Assembly: GCF_003640665.1 (NCBI RefSeq)
Contig: NZ_QQXL01000005.1
Location: 1 to 64,000 of the forward strand
Length of the DNA: 64,000 bases
DNA from: Galactobacter caseinivorans
GTDB lineage: Bacteria > Actinomycetota > Actinomycetes > Actinomycetales > Micrococcaceae
Reading direction: 5' to 3'
The notes under the pieces are model-generated. The model was not told the DNA's origin. It made no database searches and worked only from the letters and a program-made list of their open reading frames with translations. How positions within the stretch are numbered: the stretch's first letter is position 1; every line of letters starts with the position of its first letter. Positions 42,493-49,963 of the stretch are shown in pieces. The position numbers were made by a program, and so were the translations under genes.

Positions 42493-42732
42493 TTAGGCGT
42501 TGTCGGCGACGACGGCGTAGCCGGCCTCGGCCACCGCCTCGGAGAGCTCCGCGGTGGTGATCTCCCGGTCCGAGCTCACGGTGGCGGTGCTCAGCCCACC
42601 GGCGACCAGGTTCACGTCCACGCCGGTGACGCCGGGCAGGGATTCGATCTCCTCCGTGACGCTCATGACGCAGTGGCCGCAGGTCATGCCGGAGATGTTG
42701 ATGGTGTTGGTGCTGGCGGTGTTGGCGCTCAT
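42493..42732 (-). CDS. copZ: Copper chaperone
   Basis: This 79-residue soluble chaperone of the heavy-metal-associated fold carries the Cu(I)-binding motif GMTCGHC (Cys18, Cys21) and hands copper to CopA. AAAGAGG is six bases before the ATG. It stands between csoR and copA on the same strand. The 200 bases between csoR and copZ contain short tandem repeats (GGGTT and GAAGCGT units) but no recognised regulatory site. Confidence 0.94.
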   Translation of the reverse strand: MSANTASTNTINISGMTCGHCVMSVTEEIESLPGVTGVDVNLVAGGLSTATVSSDREITTAELSEAVAEAGYAVVADNA

Positions 42733-42936
42733 GGTGTGCCTCTTTCTTGGGTTGGGTTGGGTTGGGTGAAGCGTGAAGCGTGAAGGGTGTAGCGGGACTG
42801 CTTCCGACCGTCCCCTGAGGGCGCGCCGGAGGAACTCTCCTCGCGGGCGGGCCGCTCGGGGAGAAACATGAAGGGGCGGTGCTGCGCTGCGGACCGTTGC
42901 TGCGGTGCGGCGTCAGGTGCGCTGCGCGGCAGGCGG

Positions 42937-43266
42937 TCAGCGCAGCAGGCGACCGATGGCCGCTGAGGCCTCTTCCACCTTGTCTGCCACGATGGTGGGA
43001 TCCCCGGTCTCCGCGGATTCGCGCGCCGCATCCACGACGCAGTGCCCAATGTGGCCCTGCACCAGGCCAAGGGAGACCTTGTGGAGGGCGGCGTTCACGG
43101 CAGAGACCTGCGTGAGGATGTCGATACAGTACGTGTCCTCATCCACCATGCGGGCAATGCCGCGCACCTGCCCCTCGATGCGGCGCAGGCGCTTGAGCAG
43201 CGCCTCCTTATCCGGGGCGTAGCCGTGGCCCGCGTTGGTGTCTGGGGCAGTGATCGTCTCGCTCAT
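42937..43266 (-). CDS. csoR: Copper-sensing repressor CsoR
   Basis: This 109-residue all-helical repressor releases its operator on binding Cu(I). The ligand set is complete with the canonical spacing: Cys47, His72 and Cys76 (C-x24-H-x3-C), which separates it from nickel or formaldehyde sensors of the same family. A disordered 16-residue N-terminus precedes the helices. The CsoR box immediately upstream shows autoregulation and probably control of copZ and copA behind it. Confidence 0.95.
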   Translation of the reverse strand: MSETITAPDTNAGHGYAPDKEALLKRLRRIEGQVRGIARMVDEDTYCIDILTQVSAVNAALHKVSLGLVQGHIGHCVVDAARESAETGDPTIVADKVEEASAAIGRLLR

Positions 43267-43275
43267 GCCACCAAT

Positions 43276-43292
43276 GTATACCCCCTAGGGGT
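43276..43292. promoter_or_regulatory. CsoR operator
   Basis: TATACCCCCTAGGGGTA, a G/C-tract palindrome of the CsoR type, ten bases before csoR. On the minus strand TTGCGG upstream and the TATACAT inside the site look like -35 and -10, so the repressor would cover the promoter. A half-site (GAGGGGGTATA) is at 43308-43318. Confidence 0.85.
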
Positions 43293-43340
43293 AAACCGCA
43301 AGTACCGCGAGGGGGTATATCGCCGCGAGGGTGAGGGGCG

Positions 43341-44612
43341 TCAGCCGCGCGGCGGGAAGGCCTTGAACTTGCGGCGATGATTCACCAAGGAAAGCACCAC
43401 GTACACCAGGCGGCGCGGGTGCCGTTCCGCCCGGTACTTGAGCGGATTGGAGACCTTGCGCTGGCGCAGCAGCGTGACCGCCTTGGCGCCCACGGGGCCG
43501 CGGGCCAGGGACTTGAGCAGGCCATGCGGCAGAACGGTATACAGATGCTCGACGCCCAAGACCTGCGTCCCGGCCGCATCCAGCGGGGCAACAGTCTGGC
43601 TCAGCTCGGAGTCGTCATACTGCGGCCCCAGCCACTCCCGCACATACATGCGCACCGGATTGGCGCCGGCTGCGGTGAGGTAGAAGTGGTTGCGACCCAG
43701 ACGGGGGTTCACCTCAAAGAGCTTGATCTGCCCGTCCCTGGGGTCCAGCTTGGCATCCACCATGGAGAAGCCGGTCCAGCCAAGCGTGGTGAGAATGCGG
43801 CGCCCGGCCTCCACGACGGAAGGCTCGGTGGCCGTGACGATCCCGGCCGAGTTGCCCAGCACCTTGGGGGAGTGCTCCTCCACCACCACCTCGCCATACC
43901 CGGCAAACCTCACGCGCCCGGAGCGATCAGAGAAGAAGGTGCACAGGCGCATCTGCTCGTCCCCGCCCGGGATCATCTCCTGCAGAATGAACGGCGCGGT
44001 GTAGCCGGAATCCACCAGCTTTTCCATGAGGGCCACCAGCGCCGCGCGGTCCGGCAGCGTGTGGACCTTGAGCTTGCCCTGGAACTGGGCGTTGACCCAG
44101 TCGGAGGAGTCCGCGGGCTTGCCAATCAGGGGGAAGGGCAGCTGCTCCGGGAGCTGATCCGGGCCCAAGAGCGGATCCACCACCACGGTGGTGGGATGGG
44201 CCAGGCCCAGTTCCTGGCACAGCCGGTAGAAGTTCTGCTTCAGGGCCGCGGCCTCCACGGTGGCCTCGTCCGGATACGGCACGGTGAAGAGCGGTTCAAG
44301 GCGGGCCTTGTGCCGGGCCAGGAAGGTGACATGCAGGTCAAGGGAGCCCAGCAGCAACAACGGCCGCGGCCCCTGTGCGGTCAGACGCGTGCCCAGGTCC
44401 ACTAGATGGTTGATCAGCGCATTTTCATCCGTCATGGAGCCGCTCGGGGCCAGCTGGATGGCCACCGAATGATCAATCACGCCATTGGGCCCGGCGGGTA
44501 CCACCACGGACACCGCACCGTACGCCTCGTGGAACTCGCGGGCCAGGGAATAGGTGCCAATGTCTCCGCCAAGGAGGACGGGAACAAACGGCTGCGCAAC
44601 GGGGACGTCCAT
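43341..44612 (-). CDS. ATP-grasp carboxylate-amine ligase, D-aspartate-ligase-like
   Basis: This 423-residue ATP-grasp enzyme ligates a carboxylic acid to an amine through an acyl phosphate. The ATP-grasp core is visible: PFPLIGKPADSSDW, LQEMIPGGDEQ and the metal-binding LFEVNPRLGRNH. Its layout matches ligases such as the D-aspartate ligase that adds the cross-bridge residue to the peptidoglycan lysine in Enterococcus and related actinobacterial enzymes. The FemAB-type transferase encoded just upstream supports a role in the interpeptide bridge. A TAGGCT hexamer eight bases before the ATG (44621-44626, minus strand) suggests its own leaderless promoter. The amino acid added cannot be told from the sequence. 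Confidence 0.8.
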   Translation of the reverse strand: MDVPVAQPFVPVLLGGDIGTYSLAREFHEAYGAVSVVVPAGPNGVIDHSVAIQLAPSGSMTDENALINHLVDLGTRLTAQGPRPLLLLGSLDLHVTFLARHKARLEPLFTVPYPDEATVEAAALKQNFYRLCQELGLAHPTTVVVDPLLGPDQLPEQLPFPLIGKPADSSDWVNAQFQGKLKVHTLPDRAALVALMEKLVDSGYTAPFILQEMIPGGDEQMRLCTFFSDRSGRVRFAGYGEVVVEEHSPKVLGNSAGIVTATEPSVVEAGRRILTTLGWTGFSMVDAKLDPRDGQIKLFEVNPRLGRNHFYLTAAGANPVRMYVREWLGPQYDDSELSQTVAPLDAAGTQVLGVEHLYTVLPHGLLKSLARGPVGAKAVTLLRQRKVSNPLKYRAERHPRRLVYVVLSLVNHRRKFKAFPPRG

Positions 44613-44766
44613 GGGCCACGAGCCTAGCGGACCCGACCCCGTGCCCGCGTGACCGGGCCGCCAGAACCGGACCACGCGGCGTCGGGCACCGGGTGTGCAG
44701 GCTGCACGCCCAGCGCCGCGGCGTGCGGCAACCCTGTGCTCGACGACGCTCGGTACAGCGCCGCCG

Positions 44767-45912
44767 TCAGCGGCGCGCGCGGAAGTCCATGTACTTCTGG
44801 AAGCCCCAGGCCAGCGGCTTGCTGAGGGGAATTTCCCATTCGCCCAGGGTGCGCACCACGTCGCAGCCCATGGAGGTCTTGAAGTAGGAGAGGCCGCCGT
44901 GGGCCTCGCCGCGCTGCAGGGTGGGGGTCACGCCGCCCTGGTCAAGGTAGATGCAACCCTCGTCGATGGCGTCCGCGAGCATCCGGTGTTGCAGCGCCTT
45001 GGGGGCGTTGAGCTTGCGGTGCTCGTTGCCAGAGGCGCCGTAGAGGTACCAGGAGAGGTTGCCGGAGCGGATGCGCACCGCGGTGGCCAGGTCCTGGCCC
45101 TCGTGGCTGGCGAAGTAGAGCACGCAGGAACCGGGGACGGCGGCGTTGAGGGAGGAATGCAGGTTCTCGAAGTAGGAGAGCGGGCGGCCGGTGAACTCCT
45201 GGCGATCCGCGGTGGTGGCGTAGAGGGCGTGGAAGCGGGCCATGTCCGCGGTGGTGCCAACCTCGATCTGCAGATCGGCCTTGAGGGACTGCCGGGTCTC
45301 GCGGCGCGCACTCTGGGAGAAGAGGGCCAGCACCTGATCAATATCCAGGGGTGCGCCCTCCGGGGTGACCAGGGGAACGCGGGCCACATACTCCGGCTGG
45401 CCGGCGGCAAAGTCCAGCCCGGCATCCAGGCGGGAGAAACCGGCCTGCGCCAGGGCGGCATCCAGCTGCTCGCCCTCGGGGAAGCGGCGGGCGGGATCCA
45501 ACTCCCAGAGTTCCTTGAGCACGCCGGCACCCATGGCCTTGCGCACGTCGATGGCGCTCCACACGGTCCGGTCCGCTGCAGGGCCAACGCGCAGGGCAAA
45601 GGCGCCGTTCTTCTTCAGGTGCGCGGTGAGCTGGCTCAGGACCTGCGCGGCCGGGTACGCGGCAAAGTCGATGACCGGCCCGTCCGGGACGTACGCCAGT
45701 GTGCGGCCGATGATCGGGGCGGCGCGGTGCAGCACCAGCGCGGCGCCCACCTGCGCCTGGCCGTCAAACCATCCCAGCGATTCGCCGCGCCACTCGCCCT
45801 TCACCTGGGCCCATTCCGGGCGCTGAAGGATGCTCACTCCTGGCAGCGTGCTCAGGAAGCGGCTGTGCTCGTCGGAGGAGATGCGGCGCAGGGTCAGGCT
45901 CTGGTTGCTCAC
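44767..45912 (-). CDS. FemAB/FemX-family peptidoglycan bridge transferase
   Basis: This 381-residue aminoacyl-tRNA-dependent transferase of the FemABX family (two GNAT-like folds) adds an amino acid from charged tRNA to the lipid II stem peptide. The second GNAT half with FYASHEGQDLATAVRIRSG (written LYFASHEGQDLATAV in the chain) and the C-terminal WEIPLSKPLAWGFQKY are typical. The GTG start has TAGGCT six bases upstream (45919-45924, minus strand) and no ribosome-binding site, so it is leaderless. It precedes the ATP-grasp ligase on the same strand. Together the two suggest a bridge made of more than one type of residue or of one D- and one L-amino acid. Confidence 0.85.
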   Translation of the reverse strand: MSNQSLTLRRISSDEHSRFLSTLPGVSILQRPEWAQVKGEWRGESLGWFDGQAQVGAALVLHRAAPIIGRTLAYVPDGPVIDFAAYPAAQVLSQLTAHLKKNGAFALRVGPAADRTVWSAIDVRKAMGAGVLKELWELDPARRFPEGEQLDAALAQAGFSRLDAGLDFAAGQPEYVARVPLVTPEGAPLDIDQVLALFSQSARRETRQSLKADLQIEVGTTADMARFHALYATTADRQEFTGRPLSYFENLHSSLNAAVPGSCVLYFASHEGQDLATAVRIRSGNLSWYLYGASGNEHRKLNAPKALQHRMLADAIDEGCIYLDQGGVTPTLQRGEAHGGLSYFKTSMGCDVVRTLGEWEIPLSKPLAWGFQKYMDFRARR

Positions 45913-45958
45913 GCCGGAAGCCTACCGGCCAGGCGCTGGCCGCGCCGGGAGGGCGGGC

Positions 45959-46411
45959 CTACTCCTGGCCCTCCGCGGAGGATCCCTCCGGCGAATCCGT
46001 GGCGGTAGCGGCGTCCATGTCCATCCACATGATTTCCCACACGTGCCCGTCCGGATCCTTGACCGCGCCGCCATACATTCCGGGCATCTCATTGACCGCG
46101 GGGCGGTAGACGCGGCCACCGTGCGTGGCGGCTGCCGCCATAAACGCGTCCACCGCGGCCGGGCTCTCCGCAGAGAGGGAGTTGAGCTTTTGCTGGGTTC
46201 CGCGGGGGAAGCCGGGCTGCTCGCCGTCTCGCAAGAACGTGGAGAAGAAGCTCTTGGACAGGAGCATCACCCAGATGTTCTCGTGGATTTCCCACGCGCT
46301 GGCCAGGCTGTTGGAGAAGGCGGCGTTCTTGGTGAAGCCAAGGCCCCCATAAAACTGGTCTGCCACGTCCAATTGGGCCACGGGCAAATTGACGAAGATC
46401 ATGCGTTCCAT
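45959..46411 (-). CDS. VOC-family (glyoxalase-fold) protein
   Basis: This 150-residue single-chain protein of the vicinal-oxygen-chelate superfamily is the type often annotated as lactoylglutathione lyase-related. The beginning MERMIFVNLPVAQLDVADQF and the end YGGAVKDPDGHVWEIMWMD are characteristic of the subgroup. ATG 46411 has AGGAG at six bases. No specific substrate can be assigned. Confidence 0.85.
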   Translation of the reverse strand: MERMIFVNLPVAQLDVADQFYGGLGFTKNAAFSNSLASAWEIHENIWVMLLSKSFFSTFLRDGEQPGFPRGTQQKLNSLSAESPAAVDAFMAAAATHGGRVYRPAVNEMPGMYGGAVKDPDGHVWEIMWMDMDAATATDSPEGSSAEGQE

Positions 46412-46490
46412 CGGGTACTCCTCGGTGCACTGGAGTGTGGCGGAGAACACTCCGCCTGATGCTCGTCACCCTACGCCGCTGGGCCCGGTC

Positions 46491-46946
46491 TCAGCCCTTG
46501 CGCATGGGGACGTGGAGGATCCCGTCCTCCAGGAACTCCTCACCCACGCGCTCAAAACCGAAGCGCTCATACCACGCCTGCAGGTGGGACTGGGCCTCCA
46601 GTTCTATGGGCAGCCCGCCGCAGCGGCTGATGGCGGTTTCTAGGAGATGGCCCATGAGCCCGTTGCCCCGCCACTCTTGGGCGGTGGCCACGCGTCCAAT
46701 GCGCCTGGCCCGCCCCTGGTCCTCATGCAGGATGCGCAGGGTGGCCGCGACCGTGCCGTCCGGTGCTGCGGCCCACAGGTGCAGCGTGGTGGCCTCCTCA
46801 TCCCGCCCGTCCAGGTCCGGGTAGGCGCAGTCCTGTTCCACCACAAACACGTCCTGGCGCAGGCGTGCCATCGCGTTCCAGGTCAGGCCGTCCAGCTCGG
46901 AGAGTGGTGCAGTGGTAAGGGTGAAATCCGCAGGGGTCAGGCTCAT
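46491..46946 (-). CDS. ElaA-type GNAT N-acetyltransferase
   Basis: This 151-residue acetyltransferase has the ElaA start pattern (ELDGLTWNAMARLRQDVFVV) and the acetyl-CoA-binding loop around RIGRVATAQEWRGNGLMGHL. The ATG at 46946 follows a TACCGT -10 at exactly six bases, so the transcript is leaderless. The natural substrate of ElaA proteins is not established. Confidence 0.85.
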   Translation of the reverse strand: MSLTPADFTLTTAPLSELDGLTWNAMARLRQDVFVVEQDCAYPDLDGRDEEATTLHLWAAAPDGTVAATLRILHEDQGRARRIGRVATAQEWRGNGLMGHLLETAISRCGGLPIELEAQSHLQAWYERFGFERVGEEFLEDGILHVPMRKG

Positions 46947-46992
46947 GGGATCACGGTACCGGGCTGTGGTTGTGGAGCGCGGGGACACTTCC

Positions 46993-47020
46993 TTGACCTT
47001 CGCGCAGGGCATTCGATAAT
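46993..47020 (+). promoter_or_regulatory. Consensus-like promoter without a downstream gene
   Basis: TTGACC (46993-46998) and GATAAT (47015-47020) with a 16-base spacer, on the plus strand between two minus-strand genes. A hairpin with a T-run follows about 90 bases later. Confidence 0.65.
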
Positions 47021-47026
47021 GTGTTT

Positions 47027-47116
47027 TTGTATCCAGTCTTGGGAGGGGATGGGTGCGTCATGCTTCGGCGTAGCTGGTCGTGTGGTTCTTGGGGGACTCA
47101 CGACCAGTTTTGTCGT
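47027..47116 (+). ncRNA. Candidate small RNA
   Basis: A transcript started by the promoter at 46993-47020 would end at a hairpin, CTGGTCGTG (47074-47082) with CACGACCAG (47099-47107), followed by TTTTGTCGTTT, a rare intrinsic-terminator shape in this genome. That gives an RNA of about 90 bases lying antisense to no annotated gene. A 20-codon frame begins at ATG 47060, and a longer frame at 47049 overlaps the CDF gene antisense; neither looks like a protein. The whole interval is lower in GC than its surroundings. Confidence 0.5.
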
Positions 47117-47118
47117 TT

Positions 47119-47862
47119 CTAGGGGCTTTTGGTCGCCGGTTTCGACGCGGGCGCGCTGGCCGCGGCAGGCGCGCAGCAGCCGTCGTCGCAACCGTCGTCG
47201 AAACCAGCGGCTGAGTCGCGTTCTCCGGTCAGCAGCGCCATCGGCACCGCGCAGCAGGCATCACCGCGCCACGCCTCGAGGCCTTCGCGGATCGCAAAGC
47301 CCACGATGACGAGCGCGGCAACCGAATCCGCCCATGCCCAGCCGAACAGGCTGTTGAGCAGCAAGCCCACCAGGAGGGCCGCGGACAAATAGGCGCAGAT
47401 GAGCGTCTGCTTGGAGTCCGCGATGGCGGAGGCGGAGCCAAGCTCCCGGCCGGTCCGGCGTTCGAACCAGCTCAAGAACGGCATGACGAGCAGGCTCAGG
47501 GCCGCCAGGGCAATGCCGACGGGAGAATGCTCCGGCTCGCGCAGGCCGAAGAGGGAAAGTGCCGCGTCCACGCTCACGTAGGCGGCCAACGCGAAGAAGG
47601 ACACCGCGATGAGCTTCAGCGCGAGCCGCTCCCTTTTCTCCGGCTCGGGAGAGGCGAATTGCCAGGCCACGGCCGCCGCGGAGAGCACCTCAACGATCGA
47701 GTCCAGCCCAAAGCCGATCAGCGCTGCCGAGGACGCCAGGCCCCCGGCGATCAATGCGATCACGGCCTCGATCACGTTCCATGCGATGGTGATGCCCACC
47801 ACGATTCTGATGCGCTTCTTGAGTACGCTGGCGCGCTCGGGAGCCAGGGTTGGCCCCGTCAC
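47119..47862 (-). CDS. Cation efflux protein with Cys-rich C-terminus (Cd/Pb/Zn)
   Basis: This 247-residue membrane protein of the cation diffusion facilitator superfamily has five or six helices. Metal-site candidates are the Asp and Glu of GFGLDSIVEV in the second helix and the Asp of WADSVAAL in the fifth. The C-terminus carries a run of cysteines and acids (RGDACCAVPM, then DDGCDDGCCAP), which should bind soft metals. The GTG start overlaps the stop of the CmtR gene (GTGA), so sensor and exporter are one transcription unit, which supports cadmium or lead as substrate. Confidence 0.85.
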   Translation of the reverse strand: MTGPTLAPERASVLKKRIRIVVGITIAWNVIEAVIALIAGGLASSAALIGFGLDSIVEVLSAAAVAWQFASPEPEKRERLALKLIAVSFFALAAYVSVDAALSLFGLREPEHSPVGIALAALSLLVMPFLSWFERRTGRELGSASAIADSKQTLICAYLSAALLVGLLLNSLFGWAWADSVAALVIVGFAIREGLEAWRGDACCAVPMALLTGERDSAAGFDDGCDDGCCAPAAASAPASKPATKSP

Positions 47863-48218
47863 GAGCGGTCTCCGGTGTCGCAACAACCGGGGACGGTGCA
47901 GGCCGGGTCCTGGCACGGGGCTGACTGGTCCACGGCGAGGGTGGTCTGCACTAGCCCGGTCAGCGCCGTCGTGAGGTGAGGATCTGCGATCTCGTAGCGC
48001 GTCTGGCGGCCCTCGGGCTGCGCAATCACGATGCCGCAGCCGCGCAGGCACGCCAGGTGGTTGGAGACATTGGTGCGCGTCAACTCCAGATCCCGGGCCA
48101 GCTGGGCAGGGTATCCCGGGGCCTCAAGGAGCTGCAGCAGGATGCGGGAGCGGGTGGGATCCGCCATGGCGCGGCCCAACCGGTTCATGGCGTCGAGCCG
48201 GGAGGCAAGGGTCAGCAT
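47859..48218 (-). CDS. CmtR-type ArsR-family Cd(II)/Pb(II) sensor
   Basis: This 119-residue winged-helix repressor aligns with Mycobacterium tuberculosis CmtR with identical numbering of the metal ligands: Cys57 and Cys61 (LACLRGCG) and Cys102 (PCQDPAC). That match also fixes the ATG at 48218 as the start. A further Cys pair near the end (PGCC) may add to binding. A TATGGT -10 lies exactly six bases before the ATG, inside a palindromic operator, so it is leaderless and autoregulated. The CDF exporter gene follows with a 4-base overlap. Confidence 0.93.
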   Translation of the reverse strand: MLTLASRLDAMNRLGRAMADPTRSRILLQLLEAPGYPAQLARDLELTRTNVSNHLACLRGCGIVIAQPEGRQTRYEIADPHLTTALTGLVQTTLAVDQSAPCQDPACTVPGCCDTGDRS

Positions 48219-48227
48219 AGGCTGACC
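48210..48227. promoter_or_regulatory. CmtR operator
   Basis: GGTCAGC-atag-GCTGACC, a perfect 7-bp inverted repeat covering the start codon and touching the -10 of the CmtR gene. A third GCTGACC half-site is at 48239-48245. Confidence 0.8.
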
Positions 48228-48318
48228 ATACAGTGAGTGCTGACCTATGGCCATGGGCAGCGGAGTATCGGCGGCTCCTCACAGCTTGCACTGGATGCCC
48301 GCCAGATCGCCGTTCCGC

Positions 48319-48324
48319 TACGAT
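48319..48324 (+). promoter_or_regulatory. -10 element of a leaderless promoter
   Basis: TACGAT, eight bases before the ATG of the GtrA-like gene, without a ribosome-binding site. Confidence 0.6.
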
Positions 48325-48332
48325 TGCTGCCC

Positions 48333-48827
48333 ATGCCAGATGGGAAACGGGGCTGGGCCCTCAGGATTGCCTCCAGCAGCGACGGGCTCTCGCGCTTAGT
48401 GCGATTCATCGGCGTGGGTGGGTTCTGCTTTCTGGTCACCCTCGCGATCAATTACGCGCTCAAGCTCACCATCCTCGGCTCAAACCCCACCCTGGCGTTC
48501 CTGATCGCCAACGTGGTCGCGACCATCGTCTCCTTCGTGTTGACCCGGCAATTTACCTTCCAGGGGCGCAACGCGGCCCGCAGGAAGCGCATCCAGATGA
48601 CGCTCTTTGTTGCCGTGGCCGCCGTGGCCATCGCCATCAATACGGCACCCCTGTATGTGTCCAGGTGGGTGCTCGGATTCCACTACCCGCTGGTGTCAGT
48701 CCTGAGCCAAGAGGTGGCGGACTTTGTGTCCGGACCCATCATCGGTACGGTCCTTGCCACGCTCTTTCGGTGGTGGGCCTTGAACAGCTTCGTGTTCCCC
48801 AAGCACCCAAGCCCCGCCCCGGCCTGA
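48333..48827 (+). CDS. GtrA-family membrane protein
   Basis: This 164-residue protein has four helices and the family landmarks RLVRFIGVGGFCFLVTLAIN at the start, VSFVLTRQFTFQ between helices 2 and 3, and RWWALNSFVF at the end. GtrA-like proteins are thought to flip or help move lipid-linked sugars for cell-surface glycosylation. No glycosyltransferase is adjacent. The ATG is leaderless, and the gene ends eight bases from the stop of the convergent hydrolase gene. Confidence 0.9.
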   Translation: MPDGKRGWALRIASSSDGLSRLVRFIGVGGFCFLVTLAINYALKLTILGSNPTLAFLIANVVATIVSFVLTRQFTFQGRNAARRKRIQMTLFVAVAAVAIAINTAPLYVSRWVLGFHYPLVSVLSQEVADFVSGPIIGTVLATLFRWWALNSFVFPKHPSPAPA

Positions 48828-48835
48828 CGCGGTGA

Positions 48836-49765
48836 TCAGCCGGCCACGCGGTTCACGAAGTCGATGATCTTGCCGGCCACATCGTCGCGAATCTCCGGTT
48901 CGTTGTGCACCTCGTGGCGGTATCCGGAGTAGACGTGGGTGGCCACGTCGCGGTGCCCGCTGAGCACCAGGCGGTTGGCCACGTGGAAGGCGCCCTCGCC
49001 GTAATTGGCCACAGGGTCATCTCCCCCCGCAAGGATCATGATCGGCAGATCAGGCCGCAAGGAGCTGTAGAAACCCGCGCCGTTGGCCGCGTCGTACAGC
49101 CCCACAAATCCCTGCATGAAGCGCACGGTCATGGGCGCCCCAAAGTTGTTCAGCGGGTCTGCCGCATGGTCGCGGACAACCCCCTCATCCCGGGCCACCC
49201 ACGCGGTCGGGAAGGCCCCCTCCTCATAGCGCTCCACAAATCCGGCGAACACATCGCCGAGGTAGCCGCTGGCATCCGCCTCCGGATCGCCTTCTGCCGC
49301 GAGCGCCTCGCGGTCAAGCACCGCATCAATCCCGCGAATCTGCGCGGCAATCCCACCCAGGATCAGGCCGTCAAACTCCTCCGAGGACTCGGCGGCCACC
49401 TGCCGCGCGATCATGGACCCCCACGAGTGCCCAAACATCACGTACGGCAGGTCCGGATACAGCTGGCGCACCTTGGCGCGCAGCGTTTGCTCGTCAGCGA
49501 CCACCACGGCGGCCGCGTCCGGGCCGGCGTCCTGCCACACCCCCGACTGGGCCGCCGTCCGGCCATGCCCAGCGTGATCATCCGCGGCGACCGCAAAGCC
49601 CTGATCCAGCAGCGCACTGATGAGGCGCAGGTAGCGGCGCGAATGCTCGCCGAGCCCGTGCACCAACTGCACCACGGCCCGGGCGGGCCGGGCGGGCGTG
49701 TAGATCCACGCCTGAATGGTGTCGCGCTCATTGCGCGAGGGGAAGGTGAGTTCTACCAAGGCCAT
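48836..49765 (-). CDS. Alpha/beta hydrolase, lysophospholipase-like
   Basis: This 309-residue serine hydrolase has the oxyanion-side HGLGEHSRRY near residue 36 and the nucleophile elbow GHSWGS. The acid is in ILAGGDDPV and the catalytic His in GYRHEVHNEPE near the end. This order and the HGLGEHS motif fit the monoacylglycerol lipase/lysophospholipase group. GGGAG is five bases before ATG 49765; the frame is open further upstream without coding character. Substrate unknown. Confidence 0.85.
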   Translation of the reverse strand: MALVELTFPSRNERDTIQAWIYTPARPARAVVQLVHGLGEHSRRYLRLISALLDQGFAVAADDHAGHGRTAAQSGVWQDAGPDAAAVVVADEQTLRAKVRQLYPDLPYVMFGHSWGSMIARQVAAESSEEFDGLILGGIAAQIRGIDAVLDREALAAEGDPEADASGYLGDVFAGFVERYEEGAFPTAWVARDEGVVRDHAADPLNNFGAPMTVRFMQGFVGLYDAANGAGFYSSLRPDLPIMILAGGDDPVANYGEGAFHVANRLVLSGHRDVATHVYSGYRHEVHNEPEIRDDVAGKIIDFVNRVAG

Positions 49766-49893
49766 GGGGACTCCCAGCGTGACCCGCAACCCTGCGGGAA
49801 AGGGGCCCGCGGCTTGGCGGGACCAGCTCATGCTAACAGCGGCCCCCGCGCCGCTACCCGTCAAAAAACGTGCCGTGACCTCCCACCAAACAG

Positions 49894-49930
49894 CACACCC
49901 TCCCGCGCCGTTCTGGCGCGGGAGGGTGTG
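49894..49930. terminator. Terminator of the TetR-MMPL operon
   Basis: A perfect 16-bp stem (CACACCCTCCCGCGCC with its complement) over a 5-base loop, 34 bases beyond the MMPL stop. Confidence 0.85.
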
Positions 49931-49963
49931 AGTCGCGGGGTGTGAGGCGCGTGGCGCCACACG

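Noticed and set aside
47440-47480. tRNA-like T-loop (GTTCGAACC-type sequence)
   Set aside because: Lies inside the coding frame of the CDF gene and no acceptor or anticodon stems can be formed around it.
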